The notes below the pieces were generated by a model. It saw nothing but the letters and a program-made list of their open reading frames with translations. It was not told the DNA's origin and did not search any database. From NCBI GenBank assembly GCA_014381035.1, contig JACMIS010000597.1, forward strand, positions 1-5,780: a DNA stretch of 5,780 bases, in the 5' to 3' direction. The translations under genes were made by a program, and so were the position numbers. Shown here piece by piece: positions 1 to 5,776 of this stretch; the stretch's first letter is position 1; the number at the start of each line of letters is the position of its first letter. This DNA is from Armatimonadota bacterium. Its GTDB lineage: Bacteria > Armatimonadota > Armatimonadia > Armatimonadales > Armatimonadaceae.

Positions 1-393
1 CAAGTTTGTGGAGAGCCGATCAATGACCACAAGGGTTTTGTGGAAATCGTTAACTCCAACCAAGAATTGGGTACGGTGGGTGGATACCCGCGCAAAGCCA
101 CAAATGAACTCGAAGTTCAAGGTAAAAACCCAGGCGTCTATGACGCTATAGAGTTAATGGATGCATACAAGAATCATGAGCAGAACATTGACTTTCTTGT
201 ATTTCACACAAAGTGCGATCCTCATCCCAATACGGAGGGGTATGTCATCGAACTCTCCCGAGCAAAGTCTATTACCGATTGGGTTGGTTGGACACTACAT
301 TTATTCCAGAAATCGTGGATGGGACGTGAAGACCTAGAACACATGCTTTTATTTTGGTGGTCACATAAGAAGCAAACTTCTCCAGACCCTTAA
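1..393 (+). CDS. 3' end of a small uncharacterised protein (5' end outside the window)
   Basis: The reading frame is open from base 1 to the TAA at 391-393, giving 130 residues. A GTG at 40 could serve as a start, but the frame continues upstream without a stop and no Shine-Dalgarno sequence precedes that GTG, so I treat the gene as truncated by the window edge. The visible start reads Q-V-C-G-E-P-I, which looks like the second half of a CxxC zinc knuckle whose first cysteine would lie just outside. The second half carries an H-T-K-C-D-P stretch (residues 69-74), Tyr81, and a W-T-L-H-L-F-Q-K-S-W block (97-106). From memory this resembles small uncharacterised bacterial proteins with a CDPxP...Y...WTxHLxxKxW pattern; this is unverified. 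No membrane segment or signal peptide is visible. Base composition is clearly AT-richer than the adjacent vWA gene, hinting at separate origin. It converges on that gene with 21 bases between the stops. Function unknown. Confidence 0.6.
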   Translation, partial: QVCGEPINDHKGFVEIVNSNQELGTVGGYPRKATNELEVQGKNPGVYDAIELMDAYKNHEQNIDFLVFHTKCDPHPNTEGYVIELSRAKSITDWVGWTLHLFQKSWMGREDLEHMLLFWWSHKKQTSPDP

Positions 394-414
394 TCGTCAA
401 GCAATTTATGGAGA

Positions 415-3234
415 TTATTCGTCGTCGCCTTCCATCGCTTTGAAGCGGGCTTTTCGTTCCTGAATCCGTGATTGGGATTGGGTGAAGGCTTGCTCCTCGG
501 CGACGCGGACCGCTTCCTTGCGTTCTTCCTGTTTCAGGACGATGGTTTGCTGGACTTGCTCCACGGCGGCTTGCGCAGTCTCGCGGGTACGCCAGAGCGA
601 CAGGCGACGGTTCGCTACGTCAAGCGGCAACAGGAGGAGCGCGATTGTCAGTAGCGGCAGGGCAAGCGCGATCGGGACCCGTTTCGAGCCGCGTGTCTTG
701 AGTACGTCGCTGCCGCTTTTCAGAACCTTTCCGCCGGACACATCCGCGATACGTGCTAAAAGGGCGGTGTTCGGGGCAAGCGCGGCGAACTCGGGCGAAT
801 ACGCGACCGCGAACCCGACCGGCACGGCGCGTTCGGCACCGTCCGCGCCCCGGTATAGCACGCTCGCCGTGTAGGAACCGACCTGACCGGCGTCGAACGT
901 CGCGGCTTCGTAGCGTCCGGGACCGGTTTGCGGGAGCGGGACGGTTTCCGAGTCGCCATTCGGTTTGCTGATCCGCGCCCGCAGTTGCAGATTATTCACG
1001 AACGCGCCGGATTCGGTATCCACGGCGTCCGCGACCAGCCGTGCCTTCCCGCCCTCCCGCACCACACGCACGGTCAAAAAGCCGTCCGCACCGCTGTTTA
1101 GCGGCGATTTGAGCGTGTAGCGCACGGTCTGTGCCCAGAACGGCGCGAACCCGTTCCAAGAAAGCCAGCCCGCCGACCAGCGCGGCGCGGCGTCCGAAGT
1201 CCAGGCGACGGACTTTCCGAGACCGTATTGCCACGCGGCAAGGAGCGGGTCATCCCGGTGTGTCAGCAGGATAGATTCGGCCGTCGGTTTGGCGAAAGCC
1301 ACATCGTAACCGAAAAGCGGTGGCGACGCGTCTATACCGACGCCTTCCAGAAGCGGATGCGTCGCGCCGTTCGGTCCGAGTTTCGCCGCGAACGGTTCCT
1401 CGATCAGCGGCGGCTTACGGATGGTGCGTACTTCGCGGGTGTAGATTTTCGGCAACTCGGCGGCATCCTTGACGAAGTAGTATCGCCCGCCGGTCTGGGT
1501 AGCGACGCGTTTGAGCGGTTCCAGCGAGCCCGTGGACTGCCCCTCGTCAATGACGACGAGCGTAAATGTCATGTTACGCTTTTTGTAATCGGCGATCAAC
1601 TGGGCGTAATCGTGCGGGGGCGTTTCGCCGTCGGTGATTAAGATCGCGTGTTTGACCGGTAGTTTCGCCCCCTTGAGCAGGTCGAAACACGCCTCGACAC
1701 CCGCCGACATATCAGTCCCGCCGCCCCCGCCGAGCTCGCTGATGCCGCTATGCACCGCGCCTTTTTTCGTCGCGGGTGTCAGCCCAATAATCGTTGTCGC
1801 GGACGTATCCACGCCGATCACCCCGACATTATCCTGACCGGCGAGTGCGTCAACGGCGCGGTGAGCGGCTTCCTGCGCCAGCTCCATTTTCGATGCCGAC
1901 CCGCCACTTTGCGGCGCGGAATCCATCGAGCCCGATATGTCCACGGCTAAGGCGAGGGCTACTGCCGGGTACCGTTTCTGCTTTTTCGATTCCATCTCGA
2001 CCGGCAAGGCGGCTTCCACCGGCGTCCCGAGCCATCCACCCGCCGCATAGCCGTACTCGCCGCCGACCATCACCAAGCCGATACCGAGATCGCGCACCGC
2101 CGATTGGATCGCGGACATCTGCGCCTTATCGAACCCGTCGGCGGGCGTGTTGACCAGAACGATCCCGTCGTAGGCGAGGAGCGGCGCGGGTCCGGTCGCC
2201 GGGATCATTTCCGGTCCGCCCTCGGTGACGGTCAATCGTTGTCCGCGCAATGTTTTGACCAGCGACGCCGTATCGGACGGGTCGCCACTCGCGGGATCGC
2301 GGATCACCAGAACACGCGGTTCGCCGGTCACGCGCACGAAACCAACGGCGCGGTTATTCTCGGCGACGGTATCGGTAGATTTCGACAGGGACAACCGCGC
2401 TTCATAGGTGTAGAAGCCGGGTTCGCCGCCACGGTCATTTACAGAGAGGACATTTTTTCCCGGAGACAGTGTGACGTTCTGCGTGCGCCACGATTTACCG
2501 TTCCGGTATACGGTCAAAGTACCCGCGCCACCGGTTCGTGAATTCACAGCGACGGAAAGGCGGAACGGTTCGCCGCGCCGGGTCGCGTTCGGGGCGTCCA
2601 TGCGTTCGACAAGGGTTTCCGGCGCGTCCTGTTTGTTGTCGCCGAGCACGAGAACATCCACGGGAACCCCGGCGGATTTCGCGCCGCGTGCGGCTTCCAA
2701 CGCCTGCCCTGCGTTTTCGTTGCCGTCGGAAAGGACCACGATCCGCCCCGCCGTGTCATCCGGGAGCGACGCGAGAGCGCGGTTGATGCCCCGTGCCAGA
2801 TTCGTCGTCATCGGTTCCGGCGGCTCGGGGAGTTTCGCGGGAAGCGTAACGGCGCGTTTCTCATCGGGCGAAACGATCAATGCCGCGTCGCCGCCGACGG
2901 AAACGATACCCAAACGGTCGCCCCCGCGCAAGGTTTCGTGCGTGCTGGCAATCGCGTTTCGCGCCGCGCCCTGCCCCTTCTCCCCCACACTGTAGGAACC
3001 ATCGGCGACGAAGATCACGGTCTGCTTGCGCGACGTTTGCACACACTCGGTCCCAGCGAGCGCGAAGACGATGCAGGAAAAAATAGCGACCCGCAAAATA
3101 ATCGCGAGGATTCGTTGCCGCGCGTCGGGCAACGCCGCGCCGCGCCCCAGCCAAACGGCAAGAAAGGCGAGTGGTGGCAACGCGAGAAGCCACCAGGGCT
3201 GATGAAAAGCGATGGGAGAAAATACAGGCGGCAC
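415..3234 (-). CDS. Membrane-anchored double-vWA protein with glutamine-amidotransferase-like domain
   Basis: A 939-residue membrane protein. Seen in sequence: TM helices at about 14-30 and 41-61 (BatA-like N-terminus), a first vWA domain at about 70-200, a beta-rich linker at about 205-300, a class I glutamine-amidotransferase-like fold at about 305-415, a second vWA domain at about 425-605, beta-rich regions to about 815, a TM helix at 853-871, and a charged helical tail at 880-939. Both MIDAS metal sites look complete: D78, S80, S82, T143/T144, D170, and D432, S434, S436, T507, D535. The amidotransferase-like region has no cysteine, so it is probably not catalytic. Arginines between TM1 and TM2 and after TM3 suggest that the large middle part lies outside the membrane and the tail inside the cell. 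vWA domains bind protein ligands through a divalent metal; the partner here is unknown. Relatives often sit beside MoxR ATPase and DUF58 genes, which are absent from this window. The GTG at 3234 is the only plausible start, since an in-frame TGA occurs at 3250-3252. There is no Shine-Dalgarno sequence. Confidence 0.9.
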   Translation of the reverse strand: MPPVFSPIAFHQPWWLLALPPLAFLAVWLGRGAALPDARQRILAIILRVAIFSCIVFALAGTECVQTSRKQTVIFVADGSYSVGEKGQGAARNAIASTHETLRGGDRLGIVSVGGDAALIVSPDEKRAVTLPAKLPEPPEPMTTNLARGINRALASLPDDTAGRIVVLSDGNENAGQALEAARGAKSAGVPVDVLVLGDNKQDAPETLVERMDAPNATRRGEPFRLSVAVNSRTGGAGTLTVYRNGKSWRTQNVTLSPGKNVLSVNDRGGEPGFYTYEARLSLSKSTDTVAENNRAVGFVRVTGEPRVLVIRDPASGDPSDTASLVKTLRGQRLTVTEGGPEMIPATGPAPLLAYDGIVLVNTPADGFDKAQMSAIQSAVRDLGIGLVMVGGEYGYAAGGWLGTPVEAALPVEMESKKQKRYPAVALALAVDISGSMDSAPQSGGSASKMELAQEAAHRAVDALAGQDNVGVIGVDTSATTIIGLTPATKKGAVHSGISELGGGGGTDMSAGVEACFDLLKGAKLPVKHAILITDGETPPHDYAQLIADYKKRNMTFTLVVIDEGQSTGSLEPLKRVATQTGGRYYFVKDAAELPKIYTREVRTIRKPPLIEEPFAAKLGPNGATHPLLEGVGIDASPPLFGYDVAFAKPTAESILLTHRDDPLLAAWQYGLGKSVAWTSDAAPRWSAGWLSWNGFAPFWAQTVRYTLKSPLNSGADGFLTVRVVREGGKARLVADAVDTESGAFVNNLQLRARISKPNGDSETVPLPQTGPGRYEAATFDAGQVGSYTASVLYRGADGAERAVPVGFAVAYSPEFAALAPNTALLARIADVSGGKVLKSGSDVLKTRGSKRVPIALALPLLTIALLLLPLDVANRRLSLWRTRETAQAAVEQVQQTIVLKQEERKEAVRVAEEQAFTQSQSRIQERKARFKAMEGDDE

Positions 3235-3243
3235 GACGGATTC

Positions 3244-3272
3244 AGTATATCACCGCAGCCACTTTTTGACGG
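3244..3272 (-). promoter_or_regulatory. Candidate extended -10 promoter of the vWA gene (leaderless)
   Basis: On the minus strand a TATACT hexamer (3244-3249) is preceded by TG plus one base, the extended -10 arrangement. A poor -35 match, CCGTCA, lies 17 bases further upstream (3267-3272). Nine bases separate the -10 box from the GTG start at 3234, so transcription would begin at or within a few bases of the start codon. This fits the missing Shine-Dalgarno sequence. It is a sequence-pattern call only. Confidence 0.4.
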
Positions 3273-3318
3273 AGACCATTGCGAGTCCTACACCAGCCTC
3301 GTGCTATTTCGCTCAATG

Positions 3319-3354
3319 GTGCCATTAGGTTGTCGCTCCCATCGGTGATGGCAC
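3319..3354. repeat. Seven-base inverted repeat between the 69-codon gene and the vWA promoter
   Basis: GTGCCAT at 3319-3325 is matched by ATGGCAC at 3348-3354 with a 22-base spacer, inside the gene-free stretch 3235-3374. The left arm lies in a smaller palindrome (ATGG-TG-CCAT, 3316-3325) and the right arm overlaps another (CATC-GGT-GATG, 3340-3350), so competing foldings are possible. There is no T-tract, so it is not a standard intrinsic terminator. It could be an operator upstream of the vWA gene or a weak end signal for the 69-codon gene, or it could be chance. Nothing else is recognisable in this interval. Confidence 0.3.
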
Positions 3355-3374
3355 GATCTATGCGAGCCTGACCT

Positions 3375-3584
3375 TTACCTACCCCGCCTATCAACGATGA
3401 ATTTAACGAGGGTCGCCAAGAGACTGATGAAAGGAACGATGGTGACACTAGTTACCGCACCTATCATTCCCAACCCCAAGTCTTCATTCGGACTTACTTT
3501 AATGATCCAATAGCACTTTATCGCAATGAATACGAAGACATTAAGGGCTAAAAAGCACAGCAGAAAGAATCCTGCATATCTCAT
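3375..3584 (-). CDS. Small two-helix membrane protein, 69 residues, unknown function
   Basis: I choose the ATG at 3584 because GGAGG lies 11 bases upstream; the frame could also open at a TTG at 3602, but that codon overlaps the Shine-Dalgarno sequence. The protein has a hydrophobic helix at about 4-30 (with YAGFFLLCFLALNVF near its start), a short polar loop with N-E-D near 33-36, a second helix at about 40-62, and a basic end, V-D-R-R-G-R. This is a typical small inner-membrane protein; no family is recognised. Its ATG overlaps the TGA of the RHS remnant as ATGA (3581-3584), a usual sign of translational coupling, so it was probably once the gene immediately downstream of an RHS open frame. 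That is the usual place for an immunity gene, but assigning that role here is inference. AT-rich compared with the flanking large genes. Confidence 0.5.
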   Translation of the reverse strand: MRYAGFFLLCFLALNVFVFIAIKCYWIIKVSPNEDLGLGMIGAVTSVTIVPFISLLATLVKFIVDRRGR

Positions 3585-3748
3585 TTTCCAGAATCCCTCC
3601 AAGCGTCCGCGACGTGGCGGGTCAGCACCGCGCCGCCCGACCCCGTCCGCTCGCTCACGTTCCCCCGCTCGTCGAACGAATACAGAGCGGTGCCGTGCGC
3701 CCCCTCGCTGCGAGAAACCAGACCCGACGCCCCGAACTTTCCAATTGC
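3581..3748 (-). pseudogene. Remnant of an RHS/YD-repeat core (55 codons)
   Basis: Read on the minus strand, an open frame of 55 codons runs from after a TAG (3749-3751) to a TGA (3581-3583), with no start codon upstream. It contains G-L-V-S-R-S, then A-L-Y-S-F-D-E-R-G-N-V, a short glycine-rich turn, A-V-L-T, and H-V-A-D-A-W. This matches the style of the last repeats of RHS cores, where Y-x-F-D-x-x-G-N-V is followed by a Gly-Ser turn and D-A-[WFY]-G. The usual terminal RHS signature (GYYxDxETGLxxxxxRxYDPxxGRF) is missing: the frame stops right after D-A-W-R-D-S-G-K. The piece is strikingly GC-rich while both flanks are AT-rich, which argues for a separate origin. It lies between two small membrane-protein genes on the same strand. 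RHS proteins are large secreted or surface shells, often carrying toxin tips; this fragment cannot do that. Identification rests on motif recall, without a profile search. Confidence 0.5.
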
Positions 3749-3815
3749 CTATGCTCCCTCACCCCTACGCCATCGACTGTAAACTGCACCGAATGCTCAC
3801 GGGTCCACGGTTTTG

Positions 3816-4199
3816 TTAATCCATCCACCAGGCGAAGAAGCCAGTGGTATCCGAACACGAGACCACAATACATATTAACCATGAAGCGGGGAAAAGCTCT
3901 TTGCAAATAAAGATATAGGGGTTGGGCACCGCAGTGTGACGCGCCAAAAATACCAATGGATACCACAGAATCGAACCAATGGTTTGGGCGAGAATACTTA
4001 CCGCCGTTGCACATTCCCAGGATCTCAAATGCGGCATGATAACGTCCTCTACCATGGGTTGCGGCCAGTGTCCGATGCAGGCATACACCACTTGCGCAAA
4101 ACACAAGAAAATCAATACAGTCAGGCAGGGAGCAATAGAGGCGAAACCAAGAAGGGAGGCGACTAAGAATGTGACAGAGCGGGGTACATTTTTATTCAC
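3816..4199 (-). CDS. Small membrane protein, 127 residues, unknown function
   Basis: Starts at the GTG at 4199; an in-frame TAA at 4209-4211 allows no earlier start. Hydrophobic segments lie at about 8-42 (long, possibly two passes or a signal-like helix plus a pass), 62-86 and 102-115. Between the first two is a short polar loop with H-W-P-Q-P near 44-48. The protein ends in S-D-T-T-G-F-F-A-W-W-M-D (116-127). A tail of the form DPxGFxxWxxD recurs, as I remember it, in small uncharacterised bacterial membrane proteins; this is a weak family hint, not an assignment. Codon choice and composition are AT-richer than in the channel and vWA genes. It follows the channel gene on the same strand after 102 bases and precedes the RHS remnant. 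A role as an orphan immunity protein of a polymorphic-toxin locus is possible but unsupported by any visible domain. No Shine-Dalgarno sequence is seen. Confidence 0.55.
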   Translation of the reverse strand: MNKNVPRSVTFLVASLLGFASIAPCLTVLIFLCFAQVVYACIGHWPQPMVEDVIMPHLRSWECATAVSILAQTIGSILWYPLVFLARHTAVPNPYIFICKELFPASWLICIVVSCSDTTGFFAWWMD

Positions 4200-4207
4200 G
4201 AGTTCGT

Positions 4208-4236
4208 TTTATCAATCTATAGGGATACAAGCACAA
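4208..4236 (-). promoter_or_regulatory. Candidate promoter of the 127-codon membrane protein gene
   Basis: On the minus strand TTGTGC (4231-4236) and GATAAA (4208-4213) are separated by 17 bases, and GATAAA ends eight bases before the GTG at 4199. Matches to the -35 and -10 consensus are 3/6 and 4/6. A TATAGA at 4216-4221 is an alternative -10 that would leave a leader of roughly ten bases. The region is AT-rich, so chance matches are likely. The lack of a Shine-Dalgarno sequence again fits a leaderless start. The rest of 4200-4301 shows no gene and no terminator hairpin downstream of the channel gene. Confidence 0.25.
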
Positions 4237-4301
4237 TATCATATTCCACAGGCTTCGTCTGCATCGCGTGATGAAACTATGTTTATTGAGCCTGCTTCTG
4301 G

Positions 4302-5627
4302 TCACGATCTTTTCGTTGTATCCAGTGCGGCGCGGGCGAAGACTGGGGCGGCTATCTCGGCGGAGGATAGCAGGGTGTAGTCTTTCGATACCGCGTGGAT
4401 GCGGCGGGCGAGGTCGGCGTCGAAGCAACGCAAGACGAGGCGTAGCGGGCGGTCCGGTCCCCTGTCCTGCGCGAGGGTTTGCGCGGACAACCCGATCTCC
4501 AGATTTTTCGCGTCGTCCGAAAGGCAGGCGATCAGGGCGCGGGCGCGAAGGACTCCGGCGCGGAGCAGAGCTTCCTCAGACGTCGCATCGCCGAAGATGA
4601 CCGACACGCGCCCTTCCAACAAGCGCACCGCGCCGGAGTCCGGCGAGTTGTCCACGACTACGACCTGAATCCGCTGCTCGGATAAATCACGCACGATCTC
4701 GAATCCCACCGTGCCCAATCCGCAGACGATGACATGGTCATGCGCCCACTCTGCGATCCGCTCCGCTCGCATCCGGTTCGCGGCACCGGACAAAAAGAAA
4801 TTGGTGACGAATGATGTGAGCAACGCGACCAGTGCGACCCCGCTGAACATCATGAGGGTTCCAAACAGTTTGACCAGTGGACCCTGATTCAGTAGATTAT
4901 AGTCACCGAATCCGACCGTGGAGATAATGGTCGCGGTGAAATAGATGGCGTCCACGACCGGGATTTGAAGGGCATGCTGGAAAATGGCGACACCGGTCAC
5001 GAACAGGATCAGCAGAAGCATCGCCAGCAACAGCAATGGGCGGCGGGTATCGTAGCGGTCCGGCAGTCGGAGGGTGCGATTCAGGACGGATCGGCTACGA
5101 ACATGATGTTTCTCGGGATCGTACGATTTCGGCGTGTCGGACTTCGCGGGGACAGGCGTCATCGCGGCGTGGGCAAACTCTCGGGCGGCGAGTGCGGGCG
5201 GAGAAAGGACCAGATCAATGCCGAAGTCGCTCATCAAACGGTCTGCGATGCGCCCTTCGTCCAGTCGCATCAGAATGCGAATGCCGGGTGCTTCCGAACG
5301 GGCATCCAGCGCGGTTTCCAGGTTGTCGGCGTCCATCGCCGAACTGAGCACGAGTGAGGTCGCTTCCGCAATGCCCGCGTCGGCGCGGATGTCGTCGAAG
5401 CGAAAATCGCCCAGCACAATGCGGGCGTTCATCTTCTTGGCGCGACGCAGTCGGTCGGCACGCGTGGATTCGTTCGTGACGACGGTGATGTGCGCGTCCG
5501 GGTTTTGTTCGCGCAAGCACTCCACCACCCGCAAGCCGAAACGCCCCAACCCGCAAACGATGACACGGGGCGGTGTCTCCGAAAAGGAATCTTCGAGGAG
5601 GACAGCGGGGTTTAGCGAATCGAGCAT
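4302..5627 (-). CDS. Potassium channel with RCK domain, two-TM pore and second RCK domain
   Basis: A 441-residue K+ channel subunit. Seen in order: an N-terminal RCK/TrkA-N Rossmann domain (about 20-155) with the glycine motif G26-L-G28-R-F-G31; a basic linker (about 160-195); TM1 (198-216); a pore helix and the canonical filter T237-V-G-F-G-D242; TM2 (251-279); then a second RCK Rossmann domain (about 297-430) with G303-L-G305-T-V-G308 and D326 at the end of beta-2, the residue that usually holds the adenine ribose of NAD. In the first domain that position is Thr51, so its ligand preference may differ. No TrkA-C domain follows. Such channels work as tetramers in the cytoplasmic membrane, with RCK domains gating K+ flow in response to nucleotides or ions. 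The more familiar layout is pore then RCK, or pore then two RCKs; here one RCK precedes the pore, an order I believe also occurs in some bacterial NAD-binding channel proteins. ATG at 5627 follows a TATAAT box and has no Shine-Dalgarno sequence. Confidence 0.93.
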   Translation of the reverse strand: MLDSLNPAVLLEDSFSETPPRVIVCGLGRFGLRVVECLREQNPDAHITVVTNESTRADRLRRAKKMNARIVLGDFRFDDIRADAGIAEATSLVLSSAMDADNLETALDARSEAPGIRILMRLDEGRIADRLMSDFGIDLVLSPPALAAREFAHAAMTPVPAKSDTPKSYDPEKHHVRSRSVLNRTLRLPDRYDTRRPLLLLAMLLLILFVTGVAIFQHALQIPVVDAIYFTATIISTVGFGDYNLLNQGPLVKLFGTLMMFSGVALVALLTSFVTNFFLSGAANRMRAERIAEWAHDHVIVCGLGTVGFEIVRDLSEQRIQVVVVDNSPDSGAVRLLEGRVSVIFGDATSEEALLRAGVLRARALIACLSDDAKNLEIGLSAQTLAQDRGPDRPLRLVLRCFDADLARRIHAVSKDYTLLSSAEIAAPVFARAALDTTKRS

Positions 5628-5632
5628 ACAAC

Positions 5633-5638
5633 ATTATA
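5633..5638 (-). promoter_or_regulatory. Perfect -10 box five bases before the channel start (leaderless)
   Basis: The minus strand reads TATAAT at 5638-5633, then GTTGT, then the ATG at 5627. With the usual 6-8 bases from -10 box to transcription start, the transcript would begin at about the A of the ATG. No convincing -35 is present: the hexamer 17 bases upstream is TGGGTG. No Shine-Dalgarno sequence could fit. A leaderless mRNA is therefore the simplest reading. Confidence 0.5.
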
Positions 5639-5649
5639 GGTCGGAGCGG

Positions 5650-5776
5650 GGGTTTCACCCACCGGTAAAAGCCGTCCGGCTAAGGACGCTCCGCGTCCGG
5701 GCAAGCGTCTAAAACGTTGGGCTGTCTGGGGTGGCGTCGCACCCCGGTCGTGTCTTCCCGGGTACCCTCTGGGTGG
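5650..5776. repeat. Cluster of short GC-rich hairpins upstream of the channel gene
   Basis: This gene-free stretch (the end of the 153-base region 5628-5780) holds a run of short inverted repeats: GGGT/ACCC around 5650-5660, AGCCG/CGGCT at 5670-5681, GGACGC/GCGTCC at 5684-5698 with a three-base loop, GGGGTG/CACCCC at about 5728-5745 with a six-base loop, the palindrome GGGTACCC at 5760-5767, and ACCC/GGGT at 5764-5774. CGTCC at 5673-5677 can also pair with GGACG at 5684-5688, competing with the next hairpin. No reading frame with coding character is seen. The look is that of a dispersed palindromic intergenic repeat, but only one copy is in the window, so repetition in the genome is not shown. 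Confidence 0.4.

Noticed and set aside
394..414. A bidirectional terminator between the convergent first gene and the vWA gene
   Set aside because: The 21 bases contain no inverted repeat and no T-tract.
472..2995. Several plus-strand open frames of 60-174 codons antisense to the vWA gene
   Set aside because: They are Arg/Pro-rich, typical of antisense frames in GC-rich DNA, and the opposite strand has a gene with clear domains throughout.
3242..3448. A 68-codon minus-strand GTG frame between the 69-codon gene and the vWA gene
   Set aside because: It overlaps the 69-codon gene in another frame, runs into the vWA promoter region, and shows no membrane segment, motif or Shine-Dalgarno sequence.
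3655..4104. A 149-codon minus-strand frame spanning the 127-codon gene and part of the RHS remnant
   Set aside because: It is out of frame with both the better-supported membrane protein and the RHS motifs, and its second half is an Arg-rich shadow of the GC-rich remnant.
3936..4380. Plus-strand frames of 76 and 133 codons across the 127-codon gene and the channel terminus
   Set aside because: Antisense to supported genes, with no recognisable domains and mixed polar composition.
4399..5712. Plus-strand open frames up to 192 codons antisense to the channel gene
   Set aside because: Low-complexity Arg/Ser/Ala composition with no domains; the channel gene with its TVGFGD filter and Rossmann motifs explains the interval.
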